Below, piece by piece: positions 7,235 through 14,229 of a stretch of 16,976 nucleotides of DNA (positions within the stretch are counted from its first letter, which is position 1; each line of letters begins with the position of its first letter). The notes under the pieces were generated by a model. That model was not told the origin of the DNA, ran no database searches, and was given only the letters and a program-made list of their open reading frames with translations. Made by a program: the position numbers and the translations under genes. Origin of the DNA: JAXGTD01 sp040775095 (GTDB lineage Bacteria > Pseudomonadota > Gammaproteobacteria > Chromatiales > Chromatiaceae); the NCBI GenBank assembly GCA_040775095.1, contig JAXGTD010000093.1, positions 1-16,976 on the forward strand, read 5' to 3'.

Positions 7235-8224
7235 ATGTGTACCAGCATCGTAACAAATACGTTGGATGGCAAGCATATCTTGTCGCGTACGATGGACTTC
7301 TCGAAGCCACTGGATCCGAATCCTGTATTTATTCCGCGCAACTATCAGTGGATTTCCGACGCCGACCGGACGGCATACCAAGCGCAGTATGGATTCGTGG
7401 GCGCCGGTCGTAAGCTGTCTAATACCTTTTTTGTGGCGGACGGTGTCAACGAGCATGGCTTGGCAATCGCGGAATTGTATTTGCCTGGCAACGTCAGATA
7501 TCAAGAAAACGCCGAGGTCGGTATGCGCAACTTGGCGCCACATGAATTTATTTTATGGGTGCTAGGGAATTGCCGCTCAATTGCCGAAGTGGAGATGGCT
7601 TTGGCAGATATCAATATCATGGAAATTGCGATTCCCGAGTTGAGCTTTGTGGCGCCTTTGCATTGGATTCTGACTGAATCTGGCGGCGAATCCATCGTCA
7701 TCGAGCCGACCACGAGAAAACTCGCGCCGAAGAAGAATCCGGTTGGAGTCATGACGAACACGCCAAACTTAGAGTGGCATATAGAAAATTTGCGCAATTA
7801 CTTGAATGTTCGTCCTCAACAGTATGATTCCGTTTCATTTGGCACATACAACGCAATACCATTTTCTCAAGGCACTGGTACATCGGGGTTGCCGGGAGGT
7901 TTCACGCCTCCCGAGCGCTTTGTTCGAGCAGCCTTTTTCAAGGAGCATATTGAGCCGGCACCGGATGAGCTCAGCGGTATAGCGAATGCCCATCGCATCT
8001 TAAGCACGGTGCGCATTCCCAAAGGGGTCGTCGTTACGCAGGAAGGAACGCCAGATTACTCTTTGTATGTCAGCTCAATGTGCAATGAGAGCTGTTCATA
8101 CTACTTCACCTCTTATGAAAATAATCGTGTTTCGATGCTGACGATTTCAGAAGAACTACTCCAACAGGGTGATCCCGTCGTGTTTAAGCACCCGGATCAG
8201 GAAGACATACTGCGTTTAAACTGA
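7235..8224 (+). CDS. cytoplasmic choloylglycine hydrolase-family acylase (YxeI/PVA-like)
   Basis: A 329-residue Ntn-hydrolase with no signal peptide. It begins MCTS, so removal of Met1 exposes Cys2 as the nucleophile. Family active-site residues are visible: Arg18 and Asp21 (SRTMDF), Asn175 (VMTNTP) and Arg228 (PPERFVRAAFF). The strand-loop carrying LAIAELYLPG has Tyr82 where bile-salt hydrolases usually have Asn; Tyr is the residue reported for Bacillus-type penicillin V acylase, so this is more likely an acylase than a bile-salt hydrolase. The sequence style (KHILSRTMDF, GAGRKL) resembles Bacillus YxeI, the Gram-positive branch. AGGAGAA at 7220-7226 supports the start. The gene is visibly AT-richer than its neighbours and uses codons rare elsewhere in the window (TTA, ATA), a sign of recent transfer. 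Its substrate is unknown. Confidence 0.88.
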   Translation: MCTSIVTNTLDGKHILSRTMDFSKPLDPNPVFIPRNYQWISDADRTAYQAQYGFVGAGRKLSNTFFVADGVNEHGLAIAELYLPGNVRYQENAEVGMRNLAPHEFILWVLGNCRSIAEVEMALADINIMEIAIPELSFVAPLHWILTESGGESIVIEPTTRKLAPKKNPVGVMTNTPNLEWHIENLRNYLNVRPQQYDSVSFGTYNAIPFSQGTGTSGLPGGFTPPERFVRAAFFKEHIEPAPDELSGIANAHRILSTVRIPKGVVVTQEGTPDYSLYVSSMCNESCSYYFTSYENNRVSMLTISEELLQQGDPVVFKHPDQEDILRLN

Positions 8225-8421
8225 CCAAATCAGGAAGCAAGCGCGCCTCGGGGATCTCCCTGTTTTGTCAGCGATGGCGTGCGCCCAGGATGTCGTGTTG
8301 TCGCCCGTTGTGGCGTTGTTTGGCGGACGCGTAGCCGAGCTCGGGGTGGTCCTATTCCCATGTGCTGCGGTCCGTATCAGGGGTCGCAGCCCGATCGGAA
8401 GTCATCCACGGGGGGAGTCCG

Positions 8422-9456
8422 ATGAATCTACAGCCTCTCTCCATTGCCCTGATGATCATCGTGAGCTGGCTAGCCGTTGTCCGGCCTGCCGTCGCGGACG
8501 CGGTCGTCATGAGCAACGGCGACCGTTTGACCGGGAAAGTGGTCCGCGAGGACGAGGGACGGCTCGAGCTGAGAACCGGCTATGCCGGTGTCCTGAAAAT
8601 AGACCGCAAGAAGGTGACCCGGGTCCTCTTCGACGAGCCGGCTCCGGTGCTGGCGGACGACGAGCGGGCGGCCACGGTCGCGACTTCGTACGACGATGAT
8701 GATCGGCCGATGTTGAGCCGACCGCCGCCGTCGCGGCAAGTGACCGACGATGGACCGAAGGTGGAGGCAACCGACCCCGAGCCCTGGGAGATGGGGAAGG
8801 GGCACCGGCTTGAAGGCCGCGTGAACCTGAGCCTGGAGAACGATCAGGGAAACTCCCCGAGCCAGCAGCTGGGCATCGACTTCATGCTCAGCTACCGGGA
8901 TTTGCGTGATGAGTTGGAGAGCTACGCAGAGCTGGCGTACGAGACCACCCGCGGCGTCAAGACCACGGACAACTGGAGCCTGAACAACAAGTACAGCCAT
9001 TTCCTCAAGGGCAGTCGCTGGTATGGTTCAGCCTGGCTCAGACTCAAGCATGACTACTTCGCGGATTTGCGGCTGCGCTATCTCGTCGGACCGGGGCTGG
9101 GCTACAAGTTTTTCGACGGGCTCGGACTCAGCCTGCGCGCCGAGATCGGTCCCATCTACCTCAACCAGGACTTCTACGAGCAGGACGATACGCATGCCTG
9201 GGGCCCGGCGCTGTTCCTCGACTACGACCAGAATTTCTGGGACAACCACCTGCAGCTCTATCACCGCAGTATGGGCTACGCGTCGGTCGGGGAGGGTGAC
9301 CCGAACCTCTGGGTCTCCTGGACCGGACTGCGGATGCCCATGTCCTGGGGCGTAGTGGGCACCGTGGAGTACAAGATCAACTACGATAGCGATCCCGCAC
9401 CCGGTACCAAGTCCACTGACACCACGCTGGGGCTCAAGATCGGTTACGAGTGGTGA
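8422..9456 (+). CDS. DUF481-family outer-membrane protein
   Basis: A 344-residue predicted beta-barrel. The signal peptide (about 1-25, cleavage after AVA) is followed by a small beta-rich domain, about 26-70 (VVMSNGDRLTGKVVRED, then LKIDRKKVTRV), common at the front of proteobacterial DUF481 proteins. An Asp/Pro-rich linker (about 70-120) leads into the barrel, 125-344. The barrel has alternating aromatic strands such as LEGRVNLSLENDQGNS, YAELAYETTRG, LRYLVGPGLGYKFFDG and LRAEIGPIYLNQDFYE, ending in KIGYEW with a terminal aromatic residue suited to outer-membrane assembly. I chose ATG 8422 because GGGGGAG at 8411-8417 precedes it and the signal peptide starts there; an in-frame codon at 8362 would bury the signal. 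The gene stands alone. Function of the family is not established. Confidence 0.83.
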   Translation: MNLQPLSIALMIIVSWLAVVRPAVADAVVMSNGDRLTGKVVREDEGRLELRTGYAGVLKIDRKKVTRVLFDEPAPVLADDERAATVATSYDDDDRPMLSRPPPSRQVTDDGPKVEATDPEPWEMGKGHRLEGRVNLSLENDQGNSPSQQLGIDFMLSYRDLRDELESYAELAYETTRGVKTTDNWSLNNKYSHFLKGSRWYGSAWLRLKHDYFADLRLRYLVGPGLGYKFFDGLGLSLRAEIGPIYLNQDFYEQDDTHAWGPALFLDYDQNFWDNHLQLYHRSMGYASVGEGDPNLWVSWTGLRMPMSWGVVGTVEYKINYDSDPAPGTKSTDTTLGLKIGYEW

Positions 9457-9873
9457 GCGTTGCATCGCGCCTGCCAGCGAGATCATCTCGCGGCCCTGAT
9501 CCTGCCGCCGAAGTTGCGCCGCCATCGCCCATGGAAAGTTCCTCCACACGGCCTCGTATCGGGCGTCCCTGGAGGAATCCCTGTTTCGCGATGGTGTAGA
9601 CCAAGTTGCTCGGCGGCACGATATCGACCAGCCAGCGTATGTGCTTGTCCCGCGAGCTCTGCTGTTTGGTTCTCTCAACAAGCCGCGGGCGGACTGTAAC
9701 CAAGCGGCCTCCGACGAACCCGGGCGGTTCAGTCGGCAGTATGCGCATTAGCAAGGTGTCTGTTTTCACGGAACCACTACAGTTCTGGCTAGGGCAAGAA
9801 CTTCCCGATACCGGCGCCAAGCTAGGGTACGATTCGTGGCGCCACATCGGGCGCGAGGCATGAGGGCACGGGG
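9457..9873. other. intergenic stretch with possible IS end and palindrome
   Basis: 417 bp without a supported gene. A 137-codon minus-strand frame spans most of it (9434-9847), but it overlaps the end of the DUF481 gene and I recognise no family. Its segment on the complement of 9500-9640 (WLVDIVPPSNLVYTIAKQGF) reads protein-like and might be a gene scrap. A palindrome GCGAGATCATCTCGC at 9477-9491, just after the DUF481 stop, could form a hairpin but lacks a T-tract. A probable IS3-type terminus is listed separately at 9706-9731. Confidence 0.5.
9706..9731. mobile_element. possible IS3-family terminal inverted repeat remnant
   Basis: Read on the minus strand, this begins TGAACCGCC, then CGGGTT and ends TCGGAGGCC, closely resembling the TGAACCGCCCCGGG...CGGAGG ends of one IS3-family group (from memory, one C shorter here). 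No transposase lies beside it, so it would be a solo relic. It supports repeated insertion-sequence traffic around the acylase/DUF481 block. Confidence 0.4.
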
Positions 9874-10593
9874 ATGCCCCGGTTTTCCTTAGCCCGAGAC
9901 ACTAGCCACCGGCGGCCGCCCAGCGATTCCATGAGCAAAAGGGTCACCCAGCAAAACAACTTCCGCTATCTCACCGGCGCACTGGTCGTCCTGCTCTTCG
10001 GCATTGCACTGGCAAGCGAGCTCGGCTTCGTGCTCGGTCAGCTGTTGATCCAAGCCGCCATCGTCACTGTGCTCCTGGTGGGGGTGTGGGGCATGGGGGA
10101 CCAGCGGCATTGGCGTCTGACCCGGGTGGGCCTGGTCGTCGCCATTCTCCTGGTCACCGTGGCGGGGCACTTCTTTAACGGGACGCAGATGGAGCAGCTG
10201 TGGCTCGTGATCCTGCTCTGCTATCTGGTGCTGACCGCCTGGCTGGCCACCAAGCAGGTGTTGCTAACTGGCCCCATCGATTCCAACAAGATCGTTGGCG
10301 CCCTTTGCATCTTCCTGCTGATGGGCCTGGCCTGGACCACGCTCTACTTGATCGTCGCCCAGAATAATCCCCGGGCATTTCACGGGATAGAGCCTGGTCC
10401 CTGGTATGAGGTGATGCCGGAGTTCGTGTATTTCAGCTTCGTCTCGCTGACCACCCTGGGATACGGTGATGTGGGTCCGCTCTCACCCATCGCGCGCTTC
10501 CTGGCCTATGCAGAGGCGATCACCGGGCAGTTCTACCTCGCGGTGCTGGTCGCGAGTCTGGTGGGCATCCGCATCTCCAGCCATAACTCCTGA
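9874..10593 (+). CDS. six-helix potassium-channel-like membrane protein (Ion_trans_2 pore)
   Basis: A 239-residue protein with hydrophobic segments at about 31-49, 57-73, 84-101, 108-125, 139-161 and 213-233. A pore loop (about 185-200) holds the selectivity filter TTLGYGD (193-199), the K+ channel signature with Leu in the usual Val/Ile place. There is no cytosolic RCK/TrkA domain and no row of arginines in the fourth helix, so it is not a classical voltage-gated or ligand-gated channel. ATG 9874 has GAGGG seven bases upstream; ATG 9931 (MSKRVTQQ) lacks a visible ribosome site but would remove a 19-residue low-complexity front, and either could be real. It probably conducts K+ across the inner membrane. 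The MscS gene nearby fits an osmotic or ionic homeostasis role, but the two are not co-transcribed. Confidence 0.82.
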   Translation: MPRFSLARDTSHRRPPSDSMSKRVTQQNNFRYLTGALVVLLFGIALASELGFVLGQLLIQAAIVTVLLVGVWGMGDQRHWRLTRVGLVVAILLVTVAGHFFNGTQMEQLWLVILLCYLVLTAWLATKQVLLTGPIDSNKIVGALCIFLLMGLAWTTLYLIVAQNNPRAFHGIEPGPWYEVMPEFVYFSFVSLTTLGYGDVGPLSPIARFLAYAEAITGQFYLAVLVASLVGIRISSHNS

Positions 10594-10676
10594 GCGCTCG
10601 GCGGGCACGGACGCGGGGGTTCCGAGGCATCGATATGCTGGCAGTCAACGGATCGCTCCGGTGCCCGCGCGTGCCT

Positions 10677-11123
10677 TCAGCCGCCTTGCTCTCCCTCGCG
10701 TGGTAGCGCCCAAGTCACGGGACCGGTCTGGATCAGCTGGCGCTTGGGCTCGCCGATCTCCTTTCTGCAGCGGATCAACGCGATCAGGTCCGAGCTGACC
10801 CGGGGGCTGCCGGTGATACACGACTGGCCGAAGATAGCGGTGCGGCCACACCCGAAAGTGATGATGTCGATGTTGCCGGCCTTCTGCAGGTACGCCTGTG
10901 CCTTGGGGCTGGTCCGACTCCGGGTTGTCGTCCACCGCGCGGTCGGTGATGAAGAAGAGGTCCCGTCAGGAGGGTGCTGGGGGGCGGTCTGGCCATCCAC
11001 CACCGCGGGCGAGCCAGCCGTTCGAAGGATCTCCGCGGTAGGCATCAGGTGCCCGCCCCCACAGGCGCATCCGGCCAGCAGGGCGAAGACGAAAACCGCG
11101 GGCCGGGGTCGCGTCAAGCGCAT
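10677..11123 (-). CDS. putative lipoprotein, probably frameshifted
   Basis: As written, the frame gives 148 residues. It starts at ATG 11123 with GGAGG at 11131-11135 seven bases upstream and opens with a lipoprotein signal whose lipobox is perfect (L-A-G-C, Cys19). The next residues, GHLMPTAEIL, resemble the N-terminus of some alpha/beta-hydrolase lipoproteins. Between about 10963 and 10906 this frame turns into a Ser/Thr/Arg-rich run, while the neighbouring frame reads DLFFITDRAVDDNPESDQ with GC-rich third positions, again like that hydrolase family (V.FVTDR). After about 10910 the original frame resumes well-coded sequence, including IDIITFGCGRTAIFGQSC. That suggests two compensating indels (mutation or sequencing error). 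No hydrolase catalytic domain follows, so it is either a short novel lipoprotein or a decayed remnant. The function is unknown. Confidence 0.55.
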   Translation of the reverse strand: MRLTRPRPAVFVFALLAGCACGGGHLMPTAEILRTAGSPAVVDGQTAPQHPPDGTSSSSPTARWTTTRSRTSPKAQAYLQKAGNIDIITFGCGRTAIFGQSCITGSPRVSSDLIALIRCRKEIGEPKRQLIQTGPVTWALPREGEQGG

Positions 11124-11230
11124 CGATCGACCTCCACCATGAAAACGGTTGGTGACGCCGTTCTCTTCAGGTGTCCGCCCGACGGGTGCGTACAGGTCTC
11201 TCACGCAGAACGGAGAGTCGGTTGTGATTC

Positions 11231-11260
11231 GACCACGGGAGTCGTTGTCGGACCACGGGG
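11231..11260. repeat. direct repeat GACCACGGG, 20 bp apart, in divergent promoter region
   Basis: GACCACGGGA (11231-11240) and GACCACGGGG (11251-11260) are spaced exactly 20 bp start to start, about two helical turns. They sit in the 217-bp gap between the divergent lipoprotein and MscS genes, directly before TACAAT (11265-11270), a good -10 match on the plus strand. No proper -35 is seen at 17 bp, which would fit an activator-dependent promoter. The repeat is seen directly; the operator role is inferred. Confidence 0.4.
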
Positions 11261-11340
11261 ACGGTACAATTCCGTTTCCTTAAGAGTACGCGCTCCACTC
11301 GCGTTATCGCGTCTATTTCCATGCATGGGAACATGCAGCT

Positions 11341-13944
11341 ATGACATTTCGATTACTCTCTCCGAGCACTTTCCCTCTCCTTTTTCTCCTGTCGCTATCG
11401 GTTTTCTCCGCGTCTGGCGCAGACCCCATCGATGGCCCGGAAGGCTCGGACCAGCCACCGGCCGCCGCACCTTCTGCGCCCGGGCAGGATGCGACACGCC
11501 TGGCGTTCGATCCAGCAGCGATCGGGCTTCCCGGCCTCCCGCAGCCGATGACATCGGCCGAGGACCTTCGCACGGCGCTTGCGTTGATCGATGCCCGACT
11601 CGCGGAGCAAGAGCCCGGCGTCGAGCAGTCCGATGGCGTGGACGGCGAAACGGTGCCCGGACGACGCATCGAGCTGCTGCGCGCGCTGCGTGTCGCGGTG
11701 CAGCGCCGGGCGATCTTGCAGCAGCGCCTGGCGAGGAGCGAGGAGGAGGTCGCGGAACGTCGCGAGCAGCTCGCCGCCATCGACGAGAAGGGCGTGACCC
11801 TGGAGCCGCCCTACACCGTCTCGGCACTCGATCAGCAGCAGGCCGAGCTGGGCCTGACGCGGGCCACGGAGGCGGTCGCCAAGGCCCGCCTGGCAACCGC
11901 GTCGCGGCGCCTGACGGCGCTCGAGAAGTCGCTCGACGCCGCCGTGCGCGCCCGGCGCAACGCGCGGGATCAACTGAGCGCGGGCAGCGACGATGGGGTT
12001 TCAGAGGTGGAGCGTGAGCACTTGGCGCAAGCGCTGGAGCTGGCCCAGCTGCAAGAGCTGCTGGCCCGCCAGCAGCTGGCCGCGGCCGAGGCCTCGGTGG
12101 CATTGGCACGCACCGAGGATCGCCTCGCCGAGGCACAACAGCAGGTGCTGGCGGCCCGCGTGACATTTCTCGAGTCGCACGCTCAGCTGCCACCGGAGTT
12201 GCTCGAGCAGCGCTTGGAGGAGCTGCATGCGAACGAGGCGCAGATGCGCGCCCAGATCGAGACGCTGCTGCGTCAGGACGATCAGGCCGAGTCCGCGCTC
12301 TATCAGGCTCAGCGCCGCCTGGCCGCCGCCGACGGCGCCGACAAAGTCGTCCTGGAGGAATGGGTGGCCGCGCGCCAAAGCGAGCTCGACGCCGCCCACT
12401 CCGCGGTGGATTCACTGACGGCGGCGATCGTCGATCTCGGCCAGATGCGCCAGCTCTGGCAGCAGCGCTTCGAGCTGATGCAGGCGAGCGATGCTGGCGA
12501 TGCCGCCGAGCGCCTGCGCGCGGTCATCACCGCGGCGGCGGCGGCGCGCGCCGGGAAGGACGAGATCGAAGACCGCCTCAATGCACTGCGCACCATCGAG
12601 CTCGCGCAGGCGCGACGGCTGCGCGACCCGGACCTGAACGAGGGCATGCGCCAAGCCCTGGCGGTGCGCGCGGCCGCGCAGGAGCTGGCCGAGCGTGCAG
12701 GACGAGAGCTACTCGAGACCAGGGACGCGCTGATCGCGCTGCTGGCCGGGATGCGCGATCAGCTCGAGGCCCAGGTGGAGAGCCGGCCCCTCGGACTTCA
12801 GCTGCTGCAGGCCCAGGAGGCGCTGGCGAGCTGGTGGGATGCCGAGCTGATCGTGATCGACGATCAGAGCATCACTGCTGGGGAGCTGGGGAGCGCGCTG
12901 GCGATGTTCGTCCTCGTGCTCGTTGTCGTCTCGTTGATCCGGATCGGCGCGCGGCACGCGCTTCAGCGGCGCAAAGCAAAGGATCCCGTTGCCGAGGCCG
13001 GCGATCTGCGCCTGGCGCTGTCTGCCGTCTCGGGCAACACCAGCCAGCTCTTCGTGCTGATCGCGGCCTTCTACGTGGCCATGATCTTCTCCGGACTGGC
13101 CGGTACGACGGTCAGGGACTGGCTCTGGAACGTGCTCGTGATCGCCTTCTACGCCCAGCTCGGCCTTTGGGCCAATGCGGCCATGGTCGACTACTTCAGC
13201 CGGCGGCGCACCCGCCAGGAGATGCGCGACCCATCGGCGGTGACCGGATACGGCCTGCTGATGTTCTTCATCCGGGTTGGTGTCTGGATCACCGTTGTGG
13301 TCTCGCTGCTGGCCTACTTCAAGTATCCGGTCGCCGGCCTGGTCGGCGCCCTCGGCGTCGGCAGCCTGGCGGTGGCCTTCGCGGTGCAGAACATCCTCGG
13401 CGACGTGTTCAGCTCCATGGCGATCATTCTCGATAAGCCGTTCCGTGTCGGCGATTTCGTCAAGACCGGGGACACGGTCGGTACGATCGAGCTGATCGGG
13501 GTCAAGACCACCCGCATCCGCAGCCTCTCCGGCGAGCAGGTGGTGCTCTCCAACAGCGACCTGCTGAGCAGCCGTGTCCACAACTTCAAGCATTTTCGCG
13601 AGCGCAGGGTGTCATTCCGCATTCGGGTCGCCTATTGGACGCCACGCGAGCAGATCGAACGCATCCCGGGGATGATCCGCGAGGCCATCGAGGCGCAGCC
13701 GCGGACCCGCTTCGATCGCGCGCATTTCTTCGAGCTCGGCGAGTCATCCCTGATCTTCGAGGTCGTCTACTACGTGCTCACCCCGGACTACGGCGTCTAC
13801 ATGGATATCCAGCAAGGCATCAATCTCGTCATCCATCGCCGCTTCGAGGAGGCCGGAATCGAGCTCGCCTACCCGACCCAGGAGCTGATCGTGCGACATG
13901 GCCGAAGCGCGGCCACGGCCAGCGCTGGCGTGGCGTCTACCTGA
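11341..13944 (+). CDS. MscS-family mechanosensitive channel with long periplasmic coiled coil
   Basis: An 867-residue protein. A signal peptide (1 to about 27, cleavage near ASGA) leads into a long charged, Ala/Gln/Glu/Leu/Arg-rich helical region, about 55-490, with heptad-like spacing, predicted to be periplasmic coiled coil. Membrane helices follow near 514-536, 571-591, 595-615 and 637-660. The MscS pore helix, at about 664-690, is rich in Gly and Ala (LVGALGVGSLAVAFAVQNIL), and then the beta domain has KPFRVGDFV and SLSGEQVVLSNSDLLSS. The C-terminal alpha/beta domain (about 760-855) ends near LAYPTQEL. This is the MscK/YbdG-like architecture, but with fewer membrane helices than E. coli MscK (1120 residues). 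It releases solutes on hypo-osmotic shock. Start ATG 11341 has only a weak GGGA ten bases upstream, but it begins the signal peptide. Confidence 0.9.
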   Translation: MTFRLLSPSTFPLLFLLSLSVFSASGADPIDGPEGSDQPPAAAPSAPGQDATRLAFDPAAIGLPGLPQPMTSAEDLRTALALIDARLAEQEPGVEQSDGVDGETVPGRRIELLRALRVAVQRRAILQQRLARSEEEVAERREQLAAIDEKGVTLEPPYTVSALDQQQAELGLTRATEAVAKARLATASRRLTALEKSLDAAVRARRNARDQLSAGSDDGVSEVEREHLAQALELAQLQELLARQQLAAAEASVALARTEDRLAEAQQQVLAARVTFLESHAQLPPELLEQRLEELHANEAQMRAQIETLLRQDDQAESALYQAQRRLAAADGADKVVLEEWVAARQSELDAAHSAVDSLTAAIVDLGQMRQLWQQRFELMQASDAGDAAERLRAVITAAAAARAGKDEIEDRLNALRTIELAQARRLRDPDLNEGMRQALAVRAAAQELAERAGRELLETRDALIALLAGMRDQLEAQVESRPLGLQLLQAQEALASWWDAELIVIDDQSITAGELGSALAMFVLVLVVVSLIRIGARHALQRRKAKDPVAEAGDLRLALSAVSGNTSQLFVLIAAFYVAMIFSGLAGTTVRDWLWNVLVIAFYAQLGLWANAAMVDYFSRRRTRQEMRDPSAVTGYGLLMFFIRVGVWITVVVSLLAYFKYPVAGLVGALGVGSLAVAFAVQNILGDVFSSMAIILDKPFRVGDFVKTGDTVGTIELIGVKTTRIRSLSGEQVVLSNSDLLSSRVHNFKHFRERRVSFRIRVAYWTPREQIERIPGMIREAIEAQPRTRFDRAHFFELGESSLIFEVVYYVLTPDYGVYMDIQQGINLVIHRRFEEAGIELAYPTQELIVRHGRSAATASAGVAST

Positions 13945-14229
13945 GCGCAGCAAGGCGGCCCGCATCATCTACACGGTAACGCCCGCATGATCGGACGATC
14001 CCCAAGATCGCGGAGCCGCGGCGCGGCGCACACCCGCACATGCTCGCACCGGCACCGCTCGCCCGGCTGTTGCTGATCTGTATCCAGGGCAGGATACCGG
14101 GGCTGCGACCAGCCCGCTCGACGCACCCGATAGCTCCTCGCCACGCGCCACCTTTACGAGCCTTCTACCACAGACGGACCGCCTCGCCGAGCTGGTCCGA
14201 TGCGGAGAAATGCCTGGATCCGCGTCTGC

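Noticed and set aside
10601..10668. GCGGGCAC / GTGCCCGC inverted repeat between the channel and lipoprotein genes
   Set aside because: Eight-base arms 52 bases apart are expected by chance in GC-rich DNA; not a convincing terminator.
11339..12415. 358-codon minus-strand open frame opposite the MscS coiled coil
   Set aside because: Arg/Pro/Ala-rich shadow with no motif; the plus strand has a signal peptide and coherent domains.
12709..13593. 294-codon minus-strand open frame opposite the MscS pore region
   Set aside because: Asp/His/Gln-rich shadow of a clear MscS domain on the plus strand.
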